From: JBEKHI01 sp050012355
Lineage (GTDB): Bacteria > Actinomycetota > Actinomycetes > Streptosporangiales > Streptosporangiaceae
NCBI GenBank assembly: GCA_050012355.1
Contig: JBEKHI010000014.1
Span: forward strand, 1-47,642
Direction of reading: 5' to 3'
Length of the DNA stretch: 47,642 nucleotides
Of the stretch, positions 7,506 to 16,263 are shown one piece after another. The stretch's first letter is position 1, and each line of letters starts with the position of its first letter. The notes beneath the pieces are model-generated. The model saw only the letters and a program-made list of their open reading frames with translations. It ran no database searches and was not told the DNA's origin. Both the position numbers and the translations under genes were made by a program.

Positions 7506-8345
7506 ATGAGCCGCATGAGTCTGCTCGACGGACGGGTCGCGATCATCTCCGGCGGCGAGGGAAGCATCGGCATGGCAATCGCGCGCGCGTTGGCCGCGGC
7601 TGGTTGCGCGGTCTTCCTCACCGGGCTCGATGAGGCGGCCCTGAGAGCCGGCAGCGCCGAGCTCGGTGACGCGGCGGCTGGCTGGGCGGTCGCCGACGTC
7701 CGGAGCTCCGAGCAGGTCAAGGCGGCCGTGATGAAAGCGGCGGGCGCCCGGACCGGGCGGCTGGACGTGGTGATCGCGGGCGCCGGGATCAGTGGCGTGA
7801 TCGCCCCGGTGGCCGACTACCCGGAGGACGTCTTCGAGCAGGTGCTCGCGGTGCATGTACGTGGCGCGTTCCTGTTGTGCAAGCACACGTTGCCATACCT
7901 GGGGCCGGGCGCGTCGGTCATCATCGTCTCGAGCGTGGTCGGGCTCACCTCGGACCCGGGCATCGCGGGCTACGCGACCGCCAAGCACGCCCAGGTCGGC
8001 TTGATGCGCACGCTCGCCAAGGAGGTCGCGCCCCGCGGCATCCGGGTCAACACGCTGCACCCAGGGCCGGTCGACAACGAGTTCCAGCACCGCATCGAGG
8101 TGGCCGCCACCGGGCGTCCGGCCGCGGAGGCGGCGGAGATCTTCGAGCAGAACATCCCGCTCGGCCGGCACGCGAGCGCCGAAGAGGTGGCACGGGCCGC
8201 GCTGTTCCTCGCCAGCGACGCCAGCTCGTTCGTGACCGGGGTTACACTGCCGGTCGACGGGGGGATGTCGATTTTACGACGTGGAGCTCCTCAGGAGGCC
8301 GCCGCCAGTACCCGGACGGCAGCCACTGGGTCAGGAAGTCCCTGA
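7506..8345 (+). CDS. SDR-family NAD(P)-dependent oxidoreductase
   Basis: 279 residues. Classical short-chain dehydrogenase: cofactor loop SGGEGSIGMAIA near residue 16 (a Gly-rich TGxxxGxG variant), VIAGAG in place of NNAG, catalytic Ser in VIIVSSVVG, catalytic YATAK, and the C-terminal VTGVTLPVDGG tail. The last about 22 residues (after SILRR) read into sequence antisense to the convergent DUF5941-like gene, with 104 bp of overlap, and look like an unselected extension. Probably co-transcribed with the AraC-type gene 15 bp upstream. The substrate is unknown. Confidence 0.87.
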   Translation: MSRMSLLDGRVAIISGGEGSIGMAIARALAAAGCAVFLTGLDEAALRAGSAELGDAAAGWAVADVRSSEQVKAAVMKAAGARTGRLDVVIAGAGISGVIAPVADYPEDVFEQVLAVHVRGAFLLCKHTLPYLGPGASVIIVSSVVGLTSDPGIAGYATAKHAQVGLMRTLAKEVAPRGIRVNTLHPGPVDNEFQHRIEVAATGRPAAEAAEIFEQNIPLGRHASAEEVARAALFLASDASSFVTGVTLPVDGGMSILRRGAPQEAAASTRTAATGSGSP

Positions 8346-9999
8346 TCAGCACCAGCCACACCCAGCCCGCGAGTATCGCGAACCCCAGCGGCACGATGCC
8401 GAAGAAGGCAGCGATCCCCGCCACGATCATCCGGCCTTCCCAGCCGAAACCCGCGTCGTCCTGGCGCGGCCCGGCCGGCCAGATCCGCGCCCGGCAGGCG
8501 AGTTCGAAGTGCCGGAGCACGACCGCTGACACCAACGCGATCGTCACCGGGGCCGATACGTGGTGCGCGAACGCCAGCGCCGCGAGGTAGATGTACTCGC
8601 CCGCCTGCAGGACGGCCGGAACGATCCAGTCGCCCGTCGTGTCGTGCGGATGCCAGGAGCCGAGTCCGGCCAGCAGCATGGCAGCGACCGGGGTGAGTAC
8701 CAGGATGCCTGGCAGGTTGCCGAGGCCGAGTGCGGTGAGCATGCAGGTGACGAGCAGGCCGACGAGCAGCGGCAGCAGCGGCGGGATGCGCCCGGCGACG
8801 AGCCGTCCCAGGGCGAGTGAGAGCGGGCCGTCGCCCCGCGCCGCCGCGATCTCGGGCCCGCCTGGCCGCAGTTGCGGCGCGGTGAACAGCCGGGTCAGCG
8901 TGTATCCGAAGGCGAGCGCGCCCCAGCCGAGTCCCGCGATGAACGCGAAGCGGGCTCCCACGAAGATCACGCTGGCGCACAGCACGGTGAGCCGCTCGCC
9001 TGACGGCAGGCAGATCAGCCGGACGATCTTGGAATGACTGGTCTCGACCCCCGCGATCGTGGCGCACCGGTCCGCCATCTGGCGAACCGCGAGGAGCAGC
9101 ATGGCGGTGATGGCGAGCCGCCATACTCCGGTGGCGCCCTGGCCGCCGACGTCGGCGATCGAGTTGAGGGCCGGGCCGAAGATACCGCTGAGCCCCGCGC
9201 CCGCGTTCGCTCCGCCCTTCACCACGATGGTCGCGCTGGCCGCGATCCCGGCGTACAGGCCGAACTCCACGATGATCGCGCTGGAGAGCCGGAACCAGAC
9301 CGCCGCCGGAGACCGGTGACCACCCTGGGCGCGGATCGTCACGTCGAGCATCTGCCCGGCCCGCGCGGTCACGAACGCGGCGAACAGCAGGATGACCCCG
9401 AACGCCTTCGCCCGGAGCGCGAGTTCGCTGAACCAGACGGCGGAGAGCAGGCCGAGACCGAGGAAGATGCCGTACAGCGCGGCCGGAGTGAGCACACGTT
9501 CCCCGGCCCACCTGGCCATGTCGGCGGCCGCCGGGTCGGTGACCAGATCGGCGACCTGCCCGTCGCTGGTCCCGTCGATGACGCGAACGGTGACGCCGCG
9601 GCTGGCCAGCTCGCCAAGCAGCGCGCCTACCGGGTCGGCCGGGCGGCGGTAGTTAAGCGCGAGATCGTCGGCCGCCTCGGCTAGCTCGCCAAGGTCGTCC
9701 GGATGCACCAGCAGAGCCACCCGCTGCCCTGGGCCCGCGACGGCCGCGGTACCACCGGTGTGGATCAGCCTGGCCAGCTCGGCGACCGGCGGCTGCCCGT
9801 CGCAGATCAGCACCCGGTCCCCGGCGCCGCGCGCGGCAGCGGCAACGGTCACCATTGCCTGGGCACCGTGCTCGGCCGCGTCGACGCGACTAACGCCAAG
9901 GGCGGCGAGCTGTTCGTTGAACGGCACCCCGACGTTCGCGTCCTGGCTCAGCCCCTGGCCTGCCCGGCGCTCGCCAGCCAGAACCAGCGCTACGGTCAT
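8242..9999 (-). CDS. DUF5941-like membrane protein (CDP-alcohol phosphatidyltransferase-related)
   Basis: 585 residues from ATG 9999, preceded by a GGAGGG ribosome site. The N-terminal about 190 residues are soluble and begin MTVALVLAGERR, like a truncated nucleotidyltransferase-type domain; the remaining two thirds are hydrophobic with at least eight predicted membrane helices. The arrangement matches my recollection of actinobacterial DUF5941 proteins, often annotated near CDP-alcohol phosphatidyltransferases and cytidylyltransferases. A canonical CDP-alcohol motif (DGxxAR...GxxxDxxxD) was not found, so catalysis is doubtful. It is divergent from an IspD/TarI-type gene, which fits an envelope-polymer or lipid headgroup role (inference). 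Confidence 0.6.
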   Translation of the reverse strand: MTVALVLAGERRAGQGLSQDANVGVPFNEQLAALGVSRVDAAEHGAQAMVTVAAAARGAGDRVLICDGQPPVAELARLIHTGGTAAVAGPGQRVALLVHPDDLGELAEAADDLALNYRRPADPVGALLGELASRGVTVRVIDGTSDGQVADLVTDPAAADMARWAGERVLTPAALYGIFLGLGLLSAVWFSELALRAKAFGVILLFAAFVTARAGQMLDVTIRAQGGHRSPAAVWFRLSSAIIVEFGLYAGIAASATIVVKGGANAGAGLSGIFGPALNSIADVGGQGATGVWRLAITAMLLLAVRQMADRCATIAGVETSHSKIVRLICLPSGERLTVLCASVIFVGARFAFIAGLGWGALAFGYTLTRLFTAPQLRPGGPEIAAARGDGPLSLALGRLVAGRIPPLLPLLVGLLVTCMLTALGLGNLPGILVLTPVAAMLLAGLGSWHPHDTTGDWIVPAVLQAGEYIYLAALAFAHHVSAPVTIALVSAVVLRHFELACRARIWPAGPRQDDAGFGWEGRMIVAGIAAFFGIVPLGFAILAGWVWLVLIRDFLTQWLPSGYWRRPPEELHVVKSTSPRRPAV

Positions 10000-10137
10000 C
10001 CCGTGCCCTCCCTGCACATCACCGTCCCCCAGGTCCCCCACCTACCCGCCCCCACCAGCGGGAAACCCTGGCTCTACTCTAGAGCCTGCCCCCGCACAAG
10101 AGCGGCTTACGACGCGGGACGGGGTAGAGTCCCGGTT

Positions 10138-10869
10138 GTGAGTCTGACGCGGGTGATTGGTGTGGTGCTCGGCGGCGGGGCCGGTCAGCGGTTCGGGACA
10201 CACCGCCCTAAGCAGTTGCTCGCTCTCGATGGCAAGACGCTTGTCGAGCGTTGCGTCGCCGCGTTCGCCCAGGCGCCCGACGTCGACGAGGTGCTGCTGG
10301 TCATGGGGCCGGATTATGTCGAGGAAGGCGCGCAGCTCGCCGGCGATCAGGTCCTCGGCGTGGTGACCGGCGGGGCGACCCGGGCCGAGTCCGTGCGCTG
10401 CGCGCTGCGCGAGCTGAGCCAACGGTACGACCCGGCAGCTACCGGGGTGCTGCTGCACGATGCCGCCCGTCCGCTGGTCACCCAGCCGGTGATCGCGGAT
10501 TGCGTCGCCGCACTTCACGCGGGGAATGACGCCATCGGGACGGCGGTCCCCACAGCGGACACGATAGTCATTGTGGAGAACGGGGTCATGGCGCACGTCC
10601 CGCCCCGGGAGACGCTGATGCGCTGCCAGACACCGCAGGGCTTCCGGCTGTCGGTGATCAACCGTGCCCATGAGCTGGCCGCGGCCGATCCGGACTTCGT
10701 GCCGACCGACGACTGCGGCGTGGTGCTGCGCTATCTGCCCGGGACACCGGTGCACGTCGTCCCGGGCAGCGAGCGCAATATCAAGGTCACGTACCCGGCC
10801 GACCTAGCCGTCGCCGAGGTCCTGCTACGCGCCCCGCGGTTATGGTGGAAACGTACCGTCGCCGGCTGA
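10138..10869 (+). CDS. ispD: IspD/TarI-family cytidylyltransferase (annotated as 2-C-methyl-D-erythritol 4-phosphate cytidylyltransferase)
   Basis: 243 residues from GTG 10138. The N-terminal nucleotide-binding loop is GGGAGQRFGTHRPKQLL, followed by TGGATRAESVRCAL, LLHDAARPLVT, the CQTPQGFRL segment and NIKVTYPADLAVAEVLL, all diagnostic of the IspD/TarI family that couples CTP to a sugar-alcohol phosphate. IspD makes the CDP-methylerythritol intermediate of the MEP isoprenoid pathway; TarI makes CDP-ribitol for wall polymers. The TDDCGVV and NIKVTYP segments are closer to what I know of TarI, and neither IspF nor CarD is nearby, so ribitol- or glycerol-type activation is a real alternative. 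The stop codon lies at the edge of an inverted repeat. Confidence 0.75.
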   Translation: MSLTRVIGVVLGGGAGQRFGTHRPKQLLALDGKTLVERCVAAFAQAPDVDEVLLVMGPDYVEEGAQLAGDQVLGVVTGGATRAESVRCALRELSQRYDPAATGVLLHDAARPLVTQPVIADCVAALHAGNDAIGTAVPTADTIVIVENGVMAHVPPRETLMRCQTPQGFRLSVINRAHELAAADPDFVPTDDCGVVLRYLPGTPVHVVPGSERNIKVTYPADLAVAEVLLRAPRLWWKRTVAG

Positions 10870-10884
10870 CGGCACGTTTCCACC
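10844..10884. repeat. inverted repeat across the 3' end of the ispD-like gene
   Basis: Arms 10844-10860 (GGTGGAAACGTACCGTC) and 10868-10884 are complementary at 16 of 17 positions with a 7-nt loop. The stop codon (10867-10869) sits at the loop/arm junction. It could terminate transcription between two convergent genes, but no T-run follows and its architecture matches the intragenic repeats elsewhere in the window. Confidence 0.8.
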
Positions 10885-10903
10885 GTGATCGCAGGACGCC
10901 GCG

Positions 10904-11989
10904 CTACGGCAGGGTGCCGTCGGCCAGGATGACCGCGTTGCTGCCGGTCTTCTCCCGGACGAAGCCGACACCCCACAAGGATGCCGTTCCAGGGGTGAGC
11001 GCCAAGTCCGACGGGTCGGCGGAGGTGCTGACCCGGGACCACACGCCCGCCGACGTCCGGTGCACCAGGTAGGACGTTGTTGCGTCCGTGGTGGTGGAGA
11101 AGCTATAACCGGTCAGCCAGAATCCGCCGTGCCCGTCGGGAGCGAAGCGGCCGAGCTGGAGCGTCCACGGGAGTTTGTAACGCGTCCAGGTCTTGCCGTT
11201 GTAGTGCACCAGCACACTGGGTGAGGTCGCATCGGTCCCGTCGATGGCAGTGGCCCAGACGTTGCTGGCGCTGTAGGCATGGATCGTTCCGAACTGCAGG
11301 CCGGACAGCGCGGGCGCGGTCACATGCCCCCAGCTCTTCCCGTTGTAGTGGTACACGGAGTCTTCGGGAGCCTCCGTCGAGCCAACCGCCCAGATATTAG
11401 TCGCCGAGACGGCGCTGCCATTCTCGATCCCGGCATTGCTAGCCGCCGTCACCTGTTCCCAGGCGTTGCCGTTGTAGTGATAGGTGCCAAAGCCCGGCTC
11501 ACCGCCCGGCCCGCCGAACACCCACACGTTCCTGGCGCTGACCGCTGTCACGCCGGTGAGCTCGCCGAAGCCAGTCAGTTTCTCGGACACCGACCACTCG
11601 GAACCATTCCAGTACAGGACATAAGCGGTCTGCGTCTGCGGACCGTTGTCGGTCACCGCCCAGATGCTGGACGCGGAGGCCGCACTCGCCCCGGTGACCT
11701 CGCCATCCGCTCCGGCGGGCATCGGCACCGCGCTCCAGGTCTTGCCGTTCCAGTGTTCCGCAACCGCCTCGGGGGTCGTTGCCCCGCTGGCATCGGTCGC
11801 GCCGAGTGCCCACGCGTTGTTCTTCGCCAGCGCCAGCACTGACCCGAACGCGGAGTAGTTGGCCGCCACTCCGTAGTGCTCGCTGAGCACCTGACGCCAC
11901 CCCGGAGTCGTGGCGGCCTGAGCCGGGATTGCGGCCCCGAACGCCAGCACCCCCGCCAGGGCAGCACCAGCTAGACGCAAAGATCTCAT
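10904..11989 (-). CDS. secreted WxG-repeat protein, propeller-like
   Basis: 361 residues from ATG 11989 (a GTG 15 nt upstream is an alternative). A Sec signal peptide is clear: MRSLRLAGAALAGVLAFGAA followed by IPAQA before ATTPG. The mature part is a series of about six degenerate repeats of roughly 50 residues, each with an SASNVWAVG-like strand and a YHYNGKSW / HWNGKTW strand, as in secreted Kelch- or WD-like beta-propellers of actinobacteria. No catalytic motif is seen. Probably an exported binding or structural protein; function unknown. It is the last gene before the convergent ispD-like gene. Confidence 0.7.
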   Translation of the reverse strand: MRSLRLAGAALAGVLAFGAAIPAQAATTPGWRQVLSEHYGVAANYSAFGSVLALAKNNAWALGATDASGATTPEAVAEHWNGKTWSAVPMPAGADGEVTGASAASASSIWAVTDNGPQTQTAYVLYWNGSEWSVSEKLTGFGELTGVTAVSARNVWVFGGPGGEPGFGTYHYNGNAWEQVTAASNAGIENGSAVSATNIWAVGSTEAPEDSVYHYNGKSWGHVTAPALSGLQFGTIHAYSASNVWATAIDGTDATSPSVLVHYNGKTWTRYKLPWTLQLGRFAPDGHGGFWLTGYSFSTTTDATTSYLVHRTSAGVWSRVSTSADPSDLALTPGTASLWGVGFVREKTGSNAVILADGTLP

Positions 11990-12055
11990 GAAAAAATGCC
12001 CCACTCCCCGTAAAAGCCACTAATGGGCTATCCCGGGAATGAGCGTACTAGCGGC

Positions 12056-13429
12056 TTATCCTGTCACGGCTTGCTTTATCAAAGTGCGACCGAAGTCCCA
12101 CATCAGGCCGCTGCCCTTGCTGGCGTCGGCGAGCACGTCGTCGAGCGCGTCGAGGAACAACCTGACCTCGGTGTCGCCGATCATCAGCGGCGGGATGAGC
12201 TTCACGACCTCCATGTGGTCGCCGGAGACCTGGGTCAGGATGCGGTGCCGCTGGAACAGCGCGACGACGACCATCTGAGCGAACAGCCCGACCCGCGCCT
12301 TCTGCAGCGCGTTCCACCGGGTACGCGCCATGATCCCGCTCGGCTTGCCGAACTCCATGCCGATCATCAGCCCGCGGCCGCGCACGTCGGCCAGCACCTC
12401 GTAGCGCTGCGCGAGTTCCTCGAGCCCGGCCTTCAGCGCGGCGCCGGTGCGGGCGGCGTTCTCGGTCAGCCCCTCGTCCTCGAGCACCGCCAGCGAGGCC
12501 AGGCCCGCGGCCATCGCGAGCGTGCCGCCCTTGAACGTCGTCGAGTGCACGATCACCCGGTCCATCGAGGAGAAGACCTTCTCGATGATCCATCCCTTGG
12601 CGAGCGTCGCGCCCACCGGCACGTAGCCACCGGAGAGCGCCTTCGCGATCGGGACGATGTCCGGTTCCACGTTGTCATGCTGGTAGGCGAAGAAGTCCCC
12701 GGTCCGGCCGAACCCGGACTGCACCTCGTCACAGATCAGCAGCGCGTCATGCTGGTGCAGCAACGCACGCGCGGCGGGCAGGAACCCGGGCGCCGGTATC
12801 GCGACGCCGTGGCCCTGGATCGGCTCGACGATCATCGCGGCCACGTCGCCGTTGCGGAGTTCGGCCTCCAACGAGCCCAGGTCGCCGAGCGGGATCTCCG
12901 CGTCGGCCAGCAGCGGCCCGAACCCGGCCCGGAACTCCTCCGCACCGTTCACCGACAGCGACCCGGTGGTGAGCCCGTGGAAACCATGGTGGCAGTAGAT
13001 GACCCGCGACTTGCCGGTGGCGTACCTGGCGAACTTGAGCGCGGACTCCACGGCCTCGGCGCCGCTGTTGCAGAAGAAGACCCGCTCCATACCGGGCACC
13101 TTCTCGATCAGCTTCTCCCCGAGCCTGGCCGCCAGCGGCGGGCAGTCGAACTGCGTCCACCCGGCCTCGTCGAGGTCGAGGGCATCGTGCAGCGCCTGCT
13201 TGATCACCGGGTGGTTGCGCCCCGCCGCGAACACTCCGAAGCCCGCGAGGAAATCCGCGTACTTGTTGCCGTCGGCGTCGTACAGATAGGCACCCTCGGC
13301 CCGGGTGTAAACCTTGTCGAAGCCGATCGTGTGCAGCATCTTCGGCATCTGCGGATTTACATACCGGCCGTAAAGCTCGTATTCGCGCCCGCGCACAGCG
13401 GCGAGCTCACTCACCAGATCAAACCCCAT
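12056..13429 (-). CDS. class III PLP-dependent aminotransferase
   Basis: 457 residues from ATG 13429 (GGGGGA about 10 nt upstream; ATG 13447 is an alternative). Class III (acetylornithine/GABA transaminase) features in order: CNSGAEAVESALKFAR cofactor-phosphate loop, YCHHGFHGLTTGSLS, CDEVQSGFGRTG with the ring-binding Asp, and IAKALSGGYVPVGATLA containing the Schiff-base Lys near residue 260. Omega-amino groups are the usual donors in this class; the actual substrate is not evident. It sits 37 bp downstream of the glycosyltransferase gene on the same strand, suggesting co-transcription and perhaps amino-sugar or amino-lipid envelope synthesis (inference). Confidence 0.85.
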   Translation of the reverse strand: MGFDLVSELAAVRGREYELYGRYVNPQMPKMLHTIGFDKVYTRAEGAYLYDADGNKYADFLAGFGVFAAGRNHPVIKQALHDALDLDEAGWTQFDCPPLAARLGEKLIEKVPGMERVFFCNSGAEAVESALKFARYATGKSRVIYCHHGFHGLTTGSLSVNGAEEFRAGFGPLLADAEIPLGDLGSLEAELRNGDVAAMIVEPIQGHGVAIPAPGFLPAARALLHQHDALLICDEVQSGFGRTGDFFAYQHDNVEPDIVPIAKALSGGYVPVGATLAKGWIIEKVFSSMDRVIVHSTTFKGGTLAMAAGLASLAVLEDEGLTENAARTGAALKAGLEELAQRYEVLADVRGRGLMIGMEFGKPSGIMARTRWNALQKARVGLFAQMVVVALFQRHRILTQVSGDHMEVVKLIPPLMIGDTEVRLFLDALDDVLADASKGSGLMWDFGRTLIKQAVTG

Positions 13430-13459
13430 GGGCCCATTGTCCCCCATGATCAAGGGCGT

Positions 13460-13521
13460 CGTTGACTCAGCGCGGCCCCGTGACGGGGGGAGGGGAGGCG
13501 GGTGGGAGCGCTGAGTCAACG
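13460..13521. repeat. inverted repeat at the glycosyltransferase 3' end
   Basis: Perfect 14-nt arms CGTTGACTCAGCGC (13460-13473) and its complement (13508-13521), separated by 34 nt that contain a second small hairpin CCCCG-tga-CGGGG. It encodes the C-terminal Pro-rich tail of the glycosyltransferase and reaches past its stop. It could act as an intercistronic stem-loop. Confidence 0.75.
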
Positions 13522-14600
13522 CTGCCCGTCGGGACCGCAGCCCGCGAGCCCGGCAGCCCGGCGCGGGTGGCGCGGGCCAGTCGCTTGGGGCTGGTGAGGA
13601 ATCCGCTGCCCCAGCACAGGTGCATCGCGGCGAGGACCAGCGGGATCCGGAGCCGGACGCCGGTACTCACGCTCTTGGGGAGCCCGAGGCCAGCGAGAAT
13701 CACGGCAAGCAGGTACCCGCCCGGCAGCACGAAACCGAGAGCGAGCCACGGCAGCCCGGCCGCCAGGCCCGCCACCCCGAGCACCAGACCGAAAACGAAA
13801 AGCGCCGCCGCTATCGGCGGGGCAAGGTATCGGACCGAGACCGTGTCCGGATACTGCCGGGCCACTACTCTTCTCCACCGACCATAACGAAAGTACTGAA
13901 TCCCCAGGGCCTTCAGGCTCGCCCGAGGCCGGTAGGTAACCCGCATGGACGGGTCGAACCAGATCAGTCCATCCGCCGAGCGGATGCGGTAGTTGAGTTC
14001 CCAGTCCTCGGCTACGAGCATCGCCTCGTCCCAGCCGCCGACGGCGAGAACCGCCGAACGCCGGTAGACCCCCAGATAGACCGAGAGCGCGGGACCAGCG
14101 CCGCCGCCGGTGTGAAACTGCGCCGAGCCGACGCCAACCGGCGACGTCATCGCCCAGGCGACCGCCTTCTGGAAGTCGCTCTCGCCCTCGGCGGCCATGA
14201 TCCCGCCCACGTCGGCGGCTCCCGAGTCCAGCAGGATCCGGACGGCCGATACCAGGTAGCCCGGTGGCAGCAGCGCGTGCCCGTCAATCCGGGCGACCAC
14301 CTCGAAGCGGGCGGCCGAGACCGCGATGTTCAGCGCCGAGGGGATCTTGCCGGTCGGGTTCTCAAGCACCCGCACCCGCTGGTCGGCGGCCTCCAGCGAG
14401 CGGGCGATCCGCATCGTCTGGTCGCGAGACGGGCCGACCGCCAGGATCAGCTCGAACTCTCCCGGGTACTCCTGCTCGAGTACCCGGGAGACAGCCTCCG
14501 CCAGGTGCCGTTCCTCGTTCCTGACCGGCATGACCGCCGACAGGGGAGGAAGGGCATCCGACGGAGACTGAACTCGCCGTTCTGGTAGCACGTCGGTCAC
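13467..14600 (-). CDS. glycosyltransferase family 2 protein
   Basis: 377 residues from GTG 14600. GT-A fold markers: LSAVMPVRNEERHLAEAVSR at about residues 20-39, the DxD-like RIDGHA, and the acceptor-site WDEAMLVAEDWELNYRIR (ED motif). After the catalytic domain come two or three hydrophobic segments (residues about 260-335), so it is membrane-attached and should transfer sugar from a nucleotide donor to a lipid or wall acceptor at the cytoplasmic face. The last about 18 residues are Pro-rich and encoded by an inverted repeat. It lies 17 bp downstream of the PhoH gene and 37 bp upstream of the aminotransferase gene. Confidence 0.85.
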   Translation of the reverse strand: MTDVLPERRVQSPSDALPPLSAVMPVRNEERHLAEAVSRVLEQEYPGEFELILAVGPSRDQTMRIARSLEAADQRVRVLENPTGKIPSALNIAVSAARFEVVARIDGHALLPPGYLVSAVRILLDSGAADVGGIMAAEGESDFQKAVAWAMTSPVGVGSAQFHTGGGAGPALSVYLGVYRRSAVLAVGGWDEAMLVAEDWELNYRIRSADGLIWFDPSMRVTYRPRASLKALGIQYFRYGRWRRVVARQYPDTVSVRYLAPPIAAALFVFGLVLGVAGLAAGLPWLALGFVLPGGYLLAVILAGLGLPKSVSTGVRLRIPLVLAAMHLCWGSGFLTSPKRLARATRAGLPGSRAAVPTGSVDSALPPASPPPVTGPR

Positions 14601-14617
14601 CGTACCGCATACGGACC

Positions 14618-15940
14618 TCAGGCTGGGCCGGTGTCCTCCAGGCCGGTGTCCTCGAGCATCTCCGTGACGAGCGCGGCGATCTGCGAGCGCTCGGAACGGA
14701 CCAGCGTGGTGTGCGCGAACAGCGGGTGGCCCTTGAGCTTCTCGATGACCGCGACCACCCCGTCGTGCCTGCCCACCCGGAGGTTGTCGCGCTGCGCGAT
14801 GTCATGCGTGAGCACCACCCGGGACCCGGTTCCGATCCGGGACAGGACGGTGAGCAGGACACCGCGTTCGAGCGACTGGGCCTCATCCACGATCACGAAC
14901 GCGTCGTGCAGCGAGCGGCCGCGGATATGAGTGAGCGGCAGGACCTCGAACATGTCGCGGTTCAGCACCTCGTCGATCACGTCCTGGGTGGTGACCGCGG
15001 ACAGCGTGTCGAACACGGCCTGCGCCCACGGGTTCATCTTGTCCGCCTCGGAGCCTGGCAGGTAGCCAAGCTCCTGGCCGCCGACCGCGTACAGCGGCCG
15101 GAACACGATGACCTTCCGGTGCAGGCGACGCTCCATCACCGCGTCGAGCCCGGCGCACAGGGCGAGCGCCGACTTACCGGTACCGGCGCGGCCGCCGAGT
15201 GACACGATCCCGATCTCCGGGTCGAGCAGCAGGTCGAGTGCGACGCGCTGCTCGGCGGACCGCCCGTGCAGGCCGAACGCCTCGCGGTCGCCCCGTACGA
15301 GCTGTACCTGCTTGTCGGGCCGTACCCGGCCTAGGGCACTGCCCTTCTCCGAGGTGATCACCAGCCCGGTGTGACACGGGAAGTCGCGCGCCGACTCCGC
15401 GTCGAGAACGCCGTTCTCGTATAGCTCCACCATCTCCCCGGCAGACAGAGCGAGCTCTGCCATCCCGGTCCAGCCGGAGTCGATAGGAAGGCCGGCGCGG
15501 TATTCCTGCGCCCGCAACCCTATGGAGGCCGCCTTAACCCGAAGCGGCAGATCCTTGCTGACCAGGACAACATCGTTGCCCTCGTTAGCCAGGTTGCGCG
15601 CCACCGACAGGATGCGCGTGTCGTTGTCCCCGACCCGGAAACCGGCCGGGAGGACCTGCGTATCGCTGTGGTTGAGCTCCACCCTGACGGTCCCGCCGAC
15701 CGGTCCTACCGGTAGCTCGGTGTCAAGCCGCCCGTATTCGACCCGGAGGTCGTCTAGGTGGCGGAGGGCCTGCCGGGCGAAATAGCCCAGCTCTGGGTGG
15801 TTGCGCTTGGCTTCCAGCTCGGTGATGACGACCACCGGGAGGACGACGTGATGCTCGTCGAACCTGGTGAAGGCCGCCGGGTCGGAGAGCAGGACGCTCG
15901 TGTCAAGCACATAGGTTCGGCGGGGATCAGTGTTGGCCAC
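14618..15940 (-). CDS. PIN-PhoH family ATPase/RNase (PhoH2-like)
   Basis: 440 residues from GTG 15940, chosen because GAGGGAG lies 6 nt upstream. The N-terminal PIN domain starts TYVLDTSVLLSDPAAF with acidic metal ligands (D in LDTS, E in VITELEAK, D in VGDNDTRILSVA). The C-terminal PhoH domain has Walker A GGRAGTGKSAL (about residue 248) and Walker B DAFVIVDEAQSL. PIN-PhoH fusions (PhoH2 of mycobacteria, YlaK-like) are described as RNA helicase/RNase proteins. The C-terminus ends in a tandem duplication EDTGLEDTG from a 15-nt DNA repeat. A 323-bp non-coding region upstream should hold its promoter. Confidence 0.88.
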   Translation of the reverse strand: MANTDPRRTYVLDTSVLLSDPAAFTRFDEHHVVLPVVVITELEAKRNHPELGYFARQALRHLDDLRVEYGRLDTELPVGPVGGTVRVELNHSDTQVLPAGFRVGDNDTRILSVARNLANEGNDVVLVSKDLPLRVKAASIGLRAQEYRAGLPIDSGWTGMAELALSAGEMVELYENGVLDAESARDFPCHTGLVITSEKGSALGRVRPDKQVQLVRGDREAFGLHGRSAEQRVALDLLLDPEIGIVSLGGRAGTGKSALALCAGLDAVMERRLHRKVIVFRPLYAVGGQELGYLPGSEADKMNPWAQAVFDTLSAVTTQDVIDEVLNRDMFEVLPLTHIRGRSLHDAFVIVDEAQSLERGVLLTVLSRIGTGSRVVLTHDIAQRDNLRVGRHDGVVAVIEKLKGHPLFAHTTLVRSERSQIAALVTEMLEDTGLEDTGPA

Positions 15941-16263
15941 GCAGGACTCCCTCGGGCACCGGGATATCCCGGTGCCGGATTCGGACACGCTCGGAGTTCG
16001 AGAGACAAACGTGTCGTACGGACCGGGGCATACCCTCGAAGGGCCGCGCCGGCCCTTCCGGCATCTCGCCTGCGCAAAACGACGCGAGCTCGAAGATTCG
16101 AGGGCCTTCCCGGGGGGCGGCGCCACGCCGCCCACCACAACCCAAAGTACCCGCCTGAAGGGTGCCAGAAAAGTACCCGCAGGTAAACACGGCGCGCATA
16201 CGGCCCGGAACGGGCCTACCAGTAACAACTTGCCGACGCTCAAGACACGAAATGTGAGAAAAA
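15941..16263. other. non-coding region upstream of phoH2, hairpin-rich
   Basis: No credible gene in 323 bp. It contains a perfect 9-bp hairpin GAAGGGCCG-cgc-CGGCCCTTC (16038-16058), a CTCGAAgaTTCGAG dyad (16089-16102) whose CTCGAA half also recurs at 16035-16040, and a hairpin just downstream of the prenyltransferase stop. The phoH promoter should lie here, but no confident -10/-35 pair was recognised. Confidence 0.6.
16202..16216 (-). terminator. candidate terminator hairpin downstream of the prenyltransferase
   Basis: GGCCCG-gaa-CGGGCC, a 6-bp GC-only stem about 50 nt downstream of the prenyltransferase stop. There is no T-run, as is common for actinobacterial hairpin terminators. Weak evidence. 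Confidence 0.35.

Noticed and set aside
9703..10137. Open frame extending the ispD-like gene far upstream
   Set aside because: It is antisense to the DUF5941-like gene and the family sequence begins only at VIGVVLGGGAG; GTG 10138 fits the family length.
12023..13465. Long plus-strand open frame opposite the aminotransferase
   Set aside because: Antisense shadow; rich in H/R/E/L without motifs, whereas the minus-strand product has all class III markers.
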